18,298 nucleotides of DNA from SIG480 sp045539475 (GCA_045539475.1 JAZQFJ010000083.1:1-18298), one strand, 5' to 3'. Shown: positions 1-7,832, counted from the stretch's first letter. Numbers and translations are program-made. The notes: generated by a model not told the origin, from the sequence alone.

Positions 1-160
1 TTTCAACAGATTCAGAAATCGTATTTTACATATTTTCTCTCATCAGCAAGTCAACAATGAACAAGCAGCCGCCTAACGACGACTGCCTGCCTAATCACTT
101 TTTCATTTTAACTCTTTACCCCAACTATTGACAAAGAGCCGCTTTTTAACATCTCCTGAA

Positions 161-199
161 ACAACAAGCGGTGTGCAAACTTTGCACACCGCTTGTTGT
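161..199. terminator. Strong bidirectional intrinsic terminator after hppA
   Basis: Two 19-base arms (161-179 and 181-199) are perfectly complementary around a single C, so the hairpin closes on a small AAACTTT loop. T-rich sequence follows on both strands (TTGTTGTTTT on +, TTGTTGTTTC on -). It lies 26 bases past the leftward hppA stop and can also stop rightward transcription from outside the window. Bases 1-160 left of it hold no gene I can support: short open frames run in from the edge and stop at 58-60 and 74-76, but they are too short to identify. Confidence 0.88.
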
Positions 200-225
200 T
201 TTGAGGTATAATAGATAGGGTGGTA

Positions 226-2328
226 TCAGAATTTAAAGAGGGTGAAGTTGCGGATAAGAGTTACGAGCGTGTTTGCAACGGTTGACATCATCTTGATGAA
301 GATATCAATCGCAACGCCTACGACGTCCTTTCTTGTATCACCCACGGTGTCACCGGTAACAGCCGCCTTGTGAGCCGCGCTGCCCTTGCCGTGACCCTCT
401 ATTGCGCCGCTTTCAATGTACTTCTTCGCATTGTCAAACGCACCGCCGGAGTTGCCCATAAAGAGCGCACGCGGAATTGCACAGACCGTTGCACCGACAA
501 GAAGACCGCCGACGAACTCAACGCCGAAGAGGAATCCTCCCGCAATCGGAATAAGAAGTGCAAGACATGACGGGATAAGCATTTTGCGAAGTGCCTGACG
601 CGCCGCCATTTCAACACAGCGGTTGTATTCCGGCCGGACAGTACCTTCAAGCACGCCCGGGATTGAAAGCTGACGGTCGCCCTCTTCTGCCATAAGGCGG
701 GCAGACTCTATTGTGTTGTCTGTAAGAAGAGCTGAGAAATATTCAACAAGCGCACCGCCGATAATCGCGCCGGCAACAACGATAAAGCTCGCCATATTGA
801 GAATCGGTGCCCCCGAAGAATAGTTTCCGACATAAGCAGTTATAAGCGAAACCGTTGCAAATGCGGCAGAGCCGATAGCAAAGCCTTTACCGATAGCAGC
901 AGTTGTGTTGCCGACAGAGTCAAGCTTATCAGTAATTACACGAACCTCAGGTGCGAGGTGGCAGGATTCTGCAAGACCTCCGGCGTTATCCGCAATCGGA
1001 CCGAATGCGTCAATTGAAACCGTAGCACCAACGAATGCAAGCATACCGAGCGCTGCAATTGCGATACCGTATGTACCGCAGACAATACCGGCAAGCACGA
1101 GCGCGATACCGATAAGAAGAATAGGAGCAAGGCAAGAACGGGAGCCGACAGCATCCCCCTTCGTGATAACGAAGCTTTCGCCGTCCTTTGCCATCTCAGC
1201 AAGAAGCTTTGTCTGCTTGAAATCTGCAGAGGTGTAATACTCCGTGATTGTTCCGATTGCAATACCGCAGACGATACCAAGAACGCCTGATATCCACGGA
1301 CTGAGCCAGCCGAAGCGGAAATCTGCAATTTCAATATCATTGAAAATGACATAAGAAGCAACAAGACCGATGATTATTGTGAGACCTGCGGAAATCCACG
1401 TTGCAATATTAAGCTCACGCGAAGGGTTATCGCCCATCTTGCGGATCGCTGCAAATCCGAGGCCAAGAAGACAGCCGAGAAGCCCGCCACCTGCAAGAAC
1501 TATCGGATAAGTTGCAGTTGCGGAGAAAACCACATCGCCGAGCGGTGCGAAATTGGAAACAGCGATCATAATAGCTGCCGCCATAGTCGCAACAAAGCTC
1601 TCAAGAAGGTCGGAGCAGTTTCCCGCGATATCGTTTACGTTATCGCCGATGAAGTCAGCCACAACATTCGGAACGCGGCTGTCATCCTCCGGCATATCGT
1701 GGCGGATTTTTGCAAGAATATCAGCAGATATATCCGCTGCCTTTGTGTAGTTACCACCGGCAACACGGTTAAACATAGCAACAACGGAGCAGCCGAGCGA
1801 GTAAGTGGAAATTCTCATAATGGACGGATTGCAGGTAAGGTTTGCAAGAAATCCCGTACCGGTAGCATCAGCGTCAACCCCGCCCCACATAAGAAGAACA
1901 GAGACAAGACCGAACATACCGAAAGCCTGAACAGCGAGACCTGATATACTTCCGCCGCAAAGCGCAACCTTAACGGTTTCGCCGATTGAAAGCGATTCAC
2001 GCGCACGGTTTGCAGTACGGACATTTGCATATGTAGCGCTTCTCATACCGAGCACGCAGACAATGCTGCTCATTGCGGCACCCATAATAAAAGTAATACC
2101 ACTTGTCCTTTCAATAAACAGAGAGAAGACAAGTGCGACGAGAATAACCACGATTGAAATGGTTTTATATTCCGTCTTCATAAATGTGGACGAACCGCTG
2201 CGGATAATAGCCGCCATCTCAGCCATCTCGGCTGTGCCTTCGCTCATCTTGCGTATGCGCACATAGTTAAATGCAACATAGCAGAAGGTTAAAACGATTA
2301 CTGCCAGGACAATTACATAGGGTGACAT
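226..2328 (-). CDS. hppA: Membrane-bound, ion-translocating pyrophosphatase (K+-dependent type)
   Basis: Integral membrane pump that hydrolyses pyrophosphate and uses the energy to move H+ and/or Na+ out of the cytoplasm. The protein is 700 residues with about 16 hydrophobic segments, normal for the family. Family signatures are clear: the pyrophosphate-binding loop GGNYTKAADISAD followed by PEDD and GDNVNDIAGNCSDL (about residues 190-240), a second binding region with DAFGPIADNAGG, and the C-terminal AHKAAVTGDTVGDTRKD. The segment GNTTAAIGKG has Ala where K+-independent enzymes have Lys, so a K+-dependent enzyme is expected. Whether it pumps Na+, H+ or both cannot be decided by eye. An ATG 81 bases further upstream is in frame, but the start at 2328 is preferred because TTCAGGAGG lies just before it and MSPYVIVLAVIVL begins the first membrane helix. 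Transcribed alone, with its own promoter and terminator. Confidence 0.96.
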   Translation of the reverse strand: MSPYVIVLAVIVLTFCYVAFNYVRIRKMSEGTAEMAEMAAIIRSGSSTFMKTEYKTISIVVILVALVFSLFIERTSGITFIMGAAMSSIVCVLGMRSATYANVRTANRARESLSIGETVKVALCGGSISGLAVQAFGMFGLVSVLLMWGGVDADATGTGFLANLTCNPSIMRISTYSLGCSVVAMFNRVAGGNYTKAADISADILAKIRHDMPEDDSRVPNVVADFIGDNVNDIAGNCSDLLESFVATMAAAIMIAVSNFAPLGDVVFSATATYPIVLAGGGLLGCLLGLGFAAIRKMGDNPSRELNIATWISAGLTIIIGLVASYVIFNDIEIADFRFGWLSPWISGVLGIVCGIAIGTITEYYTSADFKQTKLLAEMAKDGESFVITKGDAVGSRSCLAPILLIGIALVLAGIVCGTYGIAIAALGMLAFVGATVSIDAFGPIADNAGGLAESCHLAPEVRVITDKLDSVGNTTAAIGKGFAIGSAAFATVSLITAYVGNYSSGAPILNMASFIVVAGAIIGGALVEYFSALLTDNTIESARLMAEEGDRQLSIPGVLEGTVRPEYNRCVEMAARQALRKMLIPSCLALLIPIAGGFLFGVEFVGGLLVGATVCAIPRALFMGNSGGAFDNAKKYIESGAIEGHGKGSAAHKAAVTGDTVGDTRKDVVGVAIDIFIKMMSTVANTLVTLIRNFTLFKF

Positions 2329-2400
2329 AATCTCTGCCTCCTGAATAAATTTAATATATGTATATTCGCCCGAAAAGAAAAATATTACACTTTTTGATAT

Positions 2401-2429
2401 ATTATACAATAAAGTTACAAAAAGTGCAA
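2401..2429 (-). promoter_or_regulatory. Putative sigma-A promoter of hppA
   Basis: On the minus strand TTGCAC (2429-2424) is followed after 17 bases by a consensus TATAAT (2406-2401). It gives a leader of about 65 nt to the hppA start at 2328. The -10 box is perfect, the -35 only partial. Confidence 0.6.
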
Positions 2430-2470
2430 TAATTGTTAAAAAATAAACATCTTTCGTTAAAAAATAGACA

Positions 2471-2484
2471 ATTTATCGATAAAT
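2471..2484. repeat. 14-bp perfect palindrome upstream of the hppA promoter
   Basis: ATTTATCGATAAAT is its own reverse complement. It lies about 40 bp upstream of the hppA -35 box and just beyond the terminator of the gene to the right, so it is in neither gene. It could be a dimeric regulator site; no regulator is identified. Confidence 0.4.
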
Positions 2485-2490
2485 GCTTAA

Positions 2491-2519
2491 CAAAAAACGA
2501 ACCTCCCCTGATGAGGAAG
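2491..2519 (-). terminator. Intrinsic terminator of the DUF6809-like gene
   Basis: Reading leftward, CTTCCTC (2519-2513) pairs with GGGGAGG (2508-2502) around the loop ATCA, including two G-T pairs, and is followed by TTCGTTTTTTG. It begins 12 bases after the stop of the small gene. Confidence 0.6.
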
Positions 2520-2531
2520 CCCGTACAAAAC

Positions 2532-2786
2532 CTATTTTCCCAGCGTTTCCAATATGTATTCCGTCCCAAAGCTTACGCCTGTTTCAAAAGCCCTTTCCGC
2601 CGCCTTTGCGTTAAGCGCGTTGCTCAATTCGGTATATTCTTCAAAAAGCTCTCTCTGCTTGCCCGTAAGACTATCCAAAAGACTTTCCTGACATTCTACC
2701 GTCTTTTCCATAAGTTCTCTCTCTTCCTTTGTCTTTTCATATGGCTGCTGCGACAAATGCGAGTTCCACAGGTCTTTTATCACCAT
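2532..2786 (-). CDS. Small DUF6809-like protein, function unknown
   Basis: 84 residues, soluble, strongly charged and predicted almost wholly helical. It opens with MVIKDLWNSHL, has a central run of Glu/Lys-rich helix, and ends in FETGVSFGTEYILETLGK. That layout (short N-terminal LW/LY motif, coiled-coil-like helix, C-terminal Gly-x-x-x-Gly amphipathic helix) matches small Firmicutes proteins grouped as DUF6809, to which I assign it from memory of the pattern. An ATG lies 15 bases upstream at 2801, but its ATGG overlaps the Shine-Dalgarno GGAGG, so 2786 (8 bases after that site) is the real start. The gene sits about 50 bases beyond an intrinsic terminator that ends a structured leader RNA, so its expression may need read-through. 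Own terminator follows. No function is known to me. Confidence 0.72.
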   Translation of the reverse strand: MVIKDLWNSHLSQQPYEKTKEERELMEKTVECQESLLDSLTGKQRELFEEYTELSNALNAKAAERAFETGVSFGTEYILETLGK

Positions 2787-2835
2787 TGTGCAATCCTCCA
2801 TTACTATTATTTTTCGCTATGTGTTTTTATATAAT

Positions 2836-2864
2836 AAAAAAGCGCACAACCAAAGGTCATGCGC
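2836..2864 (-). terminator. Intrinsic terminator ending the structured leader/small RNA
   Basis: On the minus strand GCGCATGACC (2864-2855) pairs with GGTTGTGCGC (2851-2842), ten pairs including two G-T, around a TTT loop, followed by six Ts (2841-2836). It lies between the promoter at 3005-3033 and the DUF6809-like start at 2786, so it either ends a small RNA or acts as an attenuator. Confidence 0.8.
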
Positions 2865-2998
2865 CGAAAAACACATGCTTTGATTTGTTGCAACACAAAA
2901 CCAATTTCCAGCAAAAAGTACGTGGATGAGCATGCGTTTTTACCAGTATTGGCAAAAACCCACGCGACTTATTACTAGAAATATTTGGTTCGTGTTGC
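2836..2998 (-). ncRNA. Putative structured small RNA or attenuator leader, family not recognised
   Basis: A transcript starting near 2998 (about 7 bases after the -10 box at 3010-3005) and ending at the terminator T-run (2836) would be about 163 nt. Its very 5' end GCAACAC (2998-2992) pairs with GTGTTGC (2896-2890), closing a rod. The rod continues with AACCA (2990-2986)/TGGTT (2903-2899), ATTTCTAG (2982-2975)/CTGGAAAT (2911-2904), CGTGG (2964-2960)/CCACG (2925-2921) and the apical hairpin GTTTTT-G-CCA/TGG-T-AAAAAC (2959-2936). The 3' side bulges out GCATGCTCAT. A rival helix pairs AAAAACGCATGCT (2941-2929) with AGCATGTGTTTTT (2879-2867). No ORF fits inside. It lacks the SRP RNA core motif and is too short for a typical 6S rod, so the class is open. 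Confidence 0.55.
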
Positions 2999-3004
2999 TT
3001 TTAC

Positions 3005-3033
3005 AGTATAACACAAATTTCACCTTTTGTAAA
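3005..3033 (-). promoter_or_regulatory. Extended -10 promoter of the structured RNA / DUF6809-like unit
   Basis: On the minus strand TTTACA (3033-3028), a 17-base spacer, then TGTTATACT with the extended TG motif and a -10 of TATACT (3010-3005). The predicted start coincides with the 5' arm of the closing helix of the RNA. The -35 box overlaps the tail of the upstream SLH-gene terminator, so the two units are packed tightly. Confidence 0.7.
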
Positions 3034-3067
3034 GGAAAACAGCGCGGAAAATCTCCGCGCCGTTTCC
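3034..3067 (-). terminator. Intrinsic terminator of the SLH-protein gene
   Basis: The core GCGCGGA (3060-3054 read leftward) pairs with TCCGCGC (3048-3042), and an outer GGAAA pairs with TTTCC at 3067-3063/3038-3034. It is followed leftward by TTTACAAAA. It starts 29 bases after the stop of the 743-residue SLH gene and closes the three-gene surface locus. Confidence 0.8.
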
Positions 3068-3095
3068 CTCTATTCGGGGTGGAAATGGACTTACA

Positions 3096-3690
3096 TTACT
3101 TTACAAGACCTAAAAGTCTTACGAAGATTGCTGCTGCCTCTGCTCTTGTTGCTGTGCGGAGCGGAGCGAAGGTGCCATCGGAGTTACCGGAAAGAACGCC
3201 TGCGCGTGATGCCCACTCAACAGCTTCTTTTGCAAATGCAGAAATCTTAGCGCTGTCAGAGTAAGAAACTTCGTTGCTGTTTGCAGCTTCGATGTTGTTT
3301 GCAACTGCATATCTGTGGATGATAGCTGCCATCTGCTCACGTGTGATGTTGTTGTTCGGAGCAAACTTGTCTGCAGAAACACCGTTTACGATGCCGTTTG
3401 CGCTTGCCCATGCAACTGCATCTGCATAGTACTGATTTGCCGGAACGTCAACGAAGCTTGCTGCAGCTGTAACTTCCGGAGAACCTGCAAGGCGGTAGAG
3501 GATTGTTACGAACATGCCGCGGGTAAGGCTGCCGTTCGGAGCAAATGTTGTTGCGGAAACGCCGTTCATAAGTCCCTTGTCGTAAGCGGACTTAACAACA
3601 TCATAATACCATGCGCTTGCCGGAACGTCAACGAAGAATGACGGCGCGGACGGAACGATTGTTCCCTCTGTCTTATCTTCATCCTTCTGA
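3096..3690 (-). repeat. SLH-coding direct repeat, copy 1
   Basis: The 3' end of the 743-residue gene, encoding three SLH modules and the preceding TEGT-VPSAP linker, matches 7237-7832 in the same orientation with long identical blocks (for example around 3420-3490 against 7560-7630). I estimate roughly 85-90% identity by eye. The two copies bracket the ligase gene. Confidence 0.85.
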
Positions 3691-5327
3691 CCGAGGTCAT
3701 CAGCACCTGTGTTGGACTTGTCGCCACCTGCTGCGAGACCACCGCCGCCACCGTTGCCGCCGTAGCTGGGTCTTGACGGTTTTACAGGATCTTTCTCTTC
3801 TTCCTGTGCAAGGTTTTCTCCACACTTGTCGCAAATTTCATCACCATTTGCATCAATGTGGTCTACGAGATTTATTGCTGCTTTAAGCTGGCTTGCAATG
3901 TAGTTTTGTCCGTTTTCTGTTACAACGGCCCCTGTCTCAAGCGTTTCTTTCAAGCTTAGAATCAAGCTAGTAATGGTAGTTTCATTTACCACACTTGCTT
4001 CATCGCCATATCCTACGATTTCAGTTTCGTCTGCTTCAACAAAAATTACATTCTCGGTTGCCATTGCATAAGCTGTGTTGTAAACATTTGTTGCTTCTAT
4101 AAAGTAATCAACATACTCGCCAAGATCAATAATCTGTCCGTCAATGTCAAACTTCAATCCCTTTACAGGATTATGAATACCGACAACCGCTATTAAAGCA
4201 TCGGGATTTGCTGCTTTTATTGTCTCAACTGCCTTTATGTTGTTTACGAGGTATGCAACTACGTTAAACACAAGCTCCTCAGCAATAGGAGTCATCATAT
4301 TAAGAATTGTTTCATTGATGCTGTCTGAAATACCTGCCTTGACTGTATCAAGAACAGCTTCAACAACCTTATCGACTTTAGCAGCTCCTGCCTTCACCTC
4401 TGCTAACTCGACATTCAATTTATCCAAAATCTCAGCTTTGATCTTTGCAACCTCTGCTTTTGCAGTCTCTACATCTTCTGCATACTCCCCTTTGAGAGCA
4501 GCAAAGATTGCATCTCTGACTTCCTGAACCTGTGCTGAATCTGCATCCAAAAGCTCTGCCCAGGCATCAGGAGCAAATGGATCCCTATCGAACGCCGGAA
4601 GCAGTATATTCTTTGCATCTATCTGATATGTAACAATAGTTGCTTTTTTTAGGTCTTCCATAACATTTTCGCTGAATGTGTATGTATCTGCAACAGGAAC
4701 ATAGTTGTTCTCGCCGCAAGTTGCATAATCTGCACTTGTTGCTGCTTCAACATTCGCTTCGAATTCTGCTACTGCTTCATCTATAATGTTCTGAACATAT
4801 ACTTCAAGCTCTGCAAGAGTATCCTCGTAGTTTCTGATAGCGTCGATAACATCTTCGCCATCCGGAAGCTCTGCATCTGTCTCTGCCTCAATGAAAGCAA
4901 TAATCTCGTTCACTGCTGCAAGTACATCTTCGCTGAGTTCAGATTCGGGATTCTGAAGATCCGCTATAGCCGCCTTAAGCTCGTCCACTGCTGCAAGTAC
5001 TTCCTTGCTGAGTTCAGATTCGGGATTCTGAAGCTCATCAATTACTGTCTTAAGGTCTGCAAGAGTCTTCTCATAATCTTTTGCAGCTGCGATCATCACT
5101 TCAAGGTCCGGAAGGTCTTCGCCTGTCTTTTCCTCAACGAAAGCAATAACAGCCTCTGCTTTTGCCACTAAGTTCTTGCTGAGCTCTGATTCGGGGTTCT
5201 GAAGATCCGCGATAATCTTTTCAATGTTAGTGGGCTCCTCTGCTGCGAATACACCCATAGGTACCACGCTTATCAGCATGCAAAGCACCAGTAAACAGGA
5301 TGTAATCTTTTTGATTGTTTTGAACAT
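3096..5327 (-). CDS. Secreted S-layer-homology protein with degenerate SGNH-like region
   Basis: 743 residues, exported and expected to bind secondary cell-wall polymer through its SLH modules. Signal peptide at residues 1-28 (KTIKK, hydrophobic core, cleavage after VFA). Residues 30-180 are helical, with LQNPESELS three times (42-50, 99-107, 124-132). Residues about 200-480 align by eye with the second SGNH-like domain of the neighbouring 1507-residue protein, but the block-I serine motif has become VPVADTYTF and the C-terminal GH block has become NGQNYIA, so catalysis is unlikely. A small CDKCG motif (about 495-500) and a poly-Gly linker precede three SLH modules (about 563-743). AAGGAGG lies 8 bases before the ATG. 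It is the last gene of the leftward SLH/ligase/SLH set, 74 bases after the ligase. Function beyond wall anchoring is unknown; it may be a structural partner of the larger paralogue. Confidence 0.88.
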   Translation of the reverse strand: MFKTIKKITSCLLVLCMLISVVPMGVFAAEEPTNIEKIIADLQNPESELSKNLVAKAEAVIAFVEEKTGEDLPDLEVMIAAAKDYEKTLADLKTVIDELQNPESELSKEVLAAVDELKAAIADLQNPESELSEDVLAAVNEIIAFIEAETDAELPDGEDVIDAIRNYEDTLAELEVYVQNIIDEAVAEFEANVEAATSADYATCGENNYVPVADTYTFSENVMEDLKKATIVTYQIDAKNILLPAFDRDPFAPDAWAELLDADSAQVQEVRDAIFAALKGEYAEDVETAKAEVAKIKAEILDKLNVELAEVKAGAAKVDKVVEAVLDTVKAGISDSINETILNMMTPIAEELVFNVVAYLVNNIKAVETIKAANPDALIAVVGIHNPVKGLKFDIDGQIIDLGEYVDYFIEATNVYNTAYAMATENVIFVEADETEIVGYGDEASVVNETTITSLILSLKETLETGAVVTENGQNYIASQLKAAINLVDHIDANGDEICDKCGENLAQEEEKDPVKPSRPSYGGNGGGGGLAAGGDKSNTGADDLGQKDEDKTEGTIVPSAPSFFVDVPASAWYYDVVKSAYDKGLMNGVSATTFAPNGSLTRGMFVTILYRLAGSPEVTAAASFVDVPANQYYADAVAWASANGIVNGVSADKFAPNNNITREQMAAIIHRYAVANNIEAANSNEVSYSDSAKISAFAKEAVEWASRAGVLSGNSDGTFAPLRTATRAEAAAIFVRLLGLVK

Positions 5328-5361
5328 ACTTGTTCCTCCTTAAAAATAGTGTTAATGTTTA

Positions 5362-5382
5362 TTTTAATTTAAAAAATTAAAA
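5362..5382. repeat. AT-only inverted repeat between ligase and SLH gene
   Basis: TTTTAATTT (5362-5370) and AAATTAAAA (5374-5382) are perfect arms around AAA. It falls in the 74-base gap between the ligase stop and the SLH start. All pairs are A-T, so it is at best a weak terminator or an mRNA processing site. Confidence 0.4.
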
Positions 5383-5401
5383 CCAATAATAATTTTTTGC
5401 G

Positions 5402-7126
5402 CTATGATATATAATCATAATCGCCATATGTTTTTTCCAGCGCGCGATAATCATTTTTTCCCATACCTGTAAGCGGAATGTTATCAGCACTGACAACCGA
5501 CACCGGCTTTCCTCTTTCCTCAAGCTGTGCATTGCAAATATCAAAAATCTCTTTGCACACAACCTCTTTATCGCAATCAGAAAGAGTAGCAACCACCAAC
5601 GGAACCTGACCCTGACCGTGCGTTCTGTCTTTTATACCAACAACACAACAGTTTCTTACTTCCGGATGCTCCGAGACCAAACTCTCAATATTCACAGGGA
5701 ATATCTTATGTCCGTCAAATCTCGTGATCATACGTTTTATCCGACCGTTGACAAACAGAAAGCCATCACTGTCAATATAACCTACATCACCGGAATGTAT
5801 CCAGTATTTCCCATCGGGGTGCTTAAGCATAATAGCTTCTGTTTCAGCGGCATTTTTGAAATAACCCTTCATCATAGATGGGCCTGTCACACAGATTTCC
5901 CCTTCCTCCATGATATCAAGCTCTTCAAAAGTGTCAGGCTTGAAAATACCTATTGTTGTTGTTATTGAAGGGATTCCGACGCTTCCCTTTTTATAAACAT
6001 TTTCTGCACAAAATGAAGCTGCAGCGGAAAGCTCGCTCATTCCGTATCCCTGGGCAAGCGGCCTGCACATATTATGCTCCTTCATAAAGCTATGAAGCTT
6101 TGCTTCAAGCCCCTCGTTCATGGTATCGCCGCCGGAACCCATGGTGATAAGGAACGACAGGTCAAGGTTTTTAACCTTTTTGCTTCCCATCATGATTTCG
6201 TAAAAAGCGGGAACGCTTATCATATGCTGCGGTCTGAACTTTTTAATGAGATCACCCATTTTAACAGGGTTGAAATTCGGTACTAACACCATTGTCAAAC
6301 CCAGCGACAGCGGCATATGCAAGCCGCACACCAAACCATAAGAGGAAAATATCGGTATAATACCTAAGAATTTTTCTTTTCTCTTGGCTTGAATACTTGA
6401 GTGTTTAAAGTTGAACGCAACAGCATTCATGCTGTCGTTTGTAATCATCACGCCCTTAGGAAAACCCGTCGTTCCGCCGGTGTAGGTAATTGCCACCGTT
6501 GCGTCACCTTTATACGGAGCCTCCGGAGCCTTAACATCTTGCCCTTTTTTTATAAAATCAGCCCAAGAGGACACTTGATTGTCATATGTGACAAATGTCT
6601 TATCGGCTATCTTTTTTAACACCCTTTTGACAAGCGGAAGGGATCTGAATGCTGATTGAACAATAATATGCTTCTGATCAATCTCTGCTTTAATTTGCTT
6701 AACCTTCACAAAAGCCAGATCCAATGTGATTAAAACATTTGAATCCGATTCCTTTATCATTCGTTTTATGCTGTTTACATCCATTCTCGGGTCGATTGTA
6801 TTTGCGGTTGCACCGATTTTATTGAGTGCGTAAATTGCAAAAACAGTTTCCGGAACAGACACTGAGAGTATAGACACAGTTTGGTTTTCTCTTATGCCAA
6901 TCGCATAAAAAGCATTCGCACATTTATCGATTTGCTCAAAAAACTCTTTATACTTGATTTTCCTGCCATAATAATTCAAAGCTACCTGATTTGGATATTT
7001 CTCGTTAATCTGTTTTATGTATTGGTACGCAGAACATTTTGGCAAAGAGCTTGCAAGTGCCTCCTCACTGTAATACTTCAACCAAGGCTTTAACTCGGAA
7101 GGTTTTTTATTACACGAAGAAATCAA
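5402..7126 (-). CDS. ANL-superfamily acyl/aryl-AMP ligase (probable acyl-CoA synthetase)
   Basis: 574 residues, cytosolic. It activates a carboxylic acid with ATP to an acyl-adenylate, normally passing it to CoA or another thiol. All core motifs are present: A3 P-loop TYTGGTTGFPKG (214-225), A5 YGMSE (361-365), A7 SGD (445-447), the hinge GRIKRMITRFDGHKIFP (461-477) and the A10 lysine in PLTGMGK (Lys557). No carrier-protein or second catalytic domain is fused, so it is a stand-alone ligase; the substrate cannot be told. The start is TTG (7126-7124), with AAAGGAG 11 bases upstream; no ATG or GTG in this frame fits better, and the frame stays open upstream into the SGNH gene. It lies between two paralogous SLH genes and is probably co-transcribed with them, 110 bases after one and 74 before the other, suggesting a role linked to the cell surface. 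Confidence 0.9.
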   Translation of the reverse strand: MISSCNKKPSELKPWLKYYSEEALASSLPKCSAYQYIKQINEKYPNQVALNYYGRKIKYKEFFEQIDKCANAFYAIGIRENQTVSILSVSVPETVFAIYALNKIGATANTIDPRMDVNSIKRMIKESDSNVLITLDLAFVKVKQIKAEIDQKHIIVQSAFRSLPLVKRVLKKIADKTFVTYDNQVSSWADFIKKGQDVKAPEAPYKGDATVAITYTGGTTGFPKGVMITNDSMNAVAFNFKHSSIQAKRKEKFLGIIPIFSSYGLVCGLHMPLSLGLTMVLVPNFNPVKMGDLIKKFRPQHMISVPAFYEIMMGSKKVKNLDLSFLITMGSGGDTMNEGLEAKLHSFMKEHNMCRPLAQGYGMSELSAAASFCAENVYKKGSVGIPSITTTIGIFKPDTFEELDIMEEGEICVTGPSMMKGYFKNAAETEAIMLKHPDGKYWIHSGDVGYIDSDGFLFVNGRIKRMITRFDGHKIFPVNIESLVSEHPEVRNCCVVGIKDRTHGQGQVPLVVATLSDCDKEVVCKEIFDICNAQLEERGKPVSVVSADNIPLTGMGKNDYRALEKTYGDYDYIS

Positions 7127-7236
7127 ATTATGTTTTGCTCCTTTTCTTAAGTATCTGAATTGTACAGGTTCTTGTTGAAAGCACCTGCCTGATGCAATAA
7201 TTTTGCAGTCACTCCCTTCTCTCCCATAAATTTTTC
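7127..7236 (-). other. Structured gap between the SGNH-SLH gene and the ligase
   Basis: 110 bases with no stable T-tailed terminator. Leftward it holds two hairpins: TGCAA/TTGCA around AATTA, then CAGGT-G-CTT paired with AAG-A-ACCTG around TCAAC. A 26-codon ATG frame (MGEKGVTAKLLHQAG...) runs through it and stops just before the ligase Shine-Dalgarno, but has no ribosome binding site. Absence of a terminator favours co-transcription of the two genes. Confidence 0.45.
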
Positions 7237-7832
7237 TTAGCCGATAAAACTGAGAAATCTTACGAAGATTGCAGCTGCTTCTGCACGTGTTGCTGTGCGA
7301 AGCGGAGCAAAGGTTCCGTCGGAGTTACCGAAAAGAACGCCAACGCTTGATGCCCATTCAACAGCACCCTTTGCAAACTCAGAGATATTTGCGCTGTCAG
7401 AGAATGTAATCTCACCCTTGTTTTCAGCCGCGATGTTGTTTGCAGTTGCATATCTGTAAATCATAGTTGCCATCTGCTCACGCGTGATATTGTTGTTCGG
7501 AGCAAACTTATCTGCAGAAACACCATTTACAATGCCGTTTGTATTTGCCCATGCTACTGCATCTGCATAGTACTGATTTGCCGGAACGTCAACAAAGCTC
7601 GATGCAGCTGTAACTTCCGGAGAACCTGCAAGGCGGTAAAGGATTGTCACGAACATTCCGCGGGTGAGGCTCTGGGTCGGAGCAAATGTGCTTGCTGAAA
7701 CACCGTTCATAAGCCCCATATCGTAAGCGGACTTAACAACGTCATAGTACCATGCATCAGCCGGAACATCAGCGAAGAATACCGGAGCGGACGGAACAAC
7801 TGTTGTTCCCTCTGTCTTGTCTTCTTCCTTCT
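7237..7832 (-). repeat. SLH-coding direct repeat, copy 2
   Basis: The 3' end of the 1507-residue gene encodes three SLH modules and a VPSAP linker and matches 3096-3690 in the same orientation. The similarity stops at the Gly-rich linker, upstream of which only protein-level similarity remains. Confidence 0.85.

Noticed and set aside
205..212. Plus-strand TATAAT just left of the hppA stop
   Set aside because: No -35 at a workable distance; it would only drive antisense transcription.
2329..2409. Upstream ATG adding 27 residues to the pyrophosphatase
   Set aside because: The added residues overlap the promoter -10 box and the Shine-Dalgarno directly precedes the ATG at 2328.
2433..2834. 133-codon plus-strand frame over the DUF6809-like gene
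   Set aside because: No ribosome site, unlikely composition, and it overlaps a gene with proper signals on the other strand.
2836..2998. 6S RNA or SRP RNA
   Set aside because: The closed rod is only ~108 nt and has no large central bubble as in 6S; the conserved GGAAG/AGCAGCC SRP core is absent.
4930..5215. CRISPR-like repeats
   Set aside because: The three repeated blocks are coding copies of LQNPESELS inside the SLH protein, in frame and with irregular spacing.
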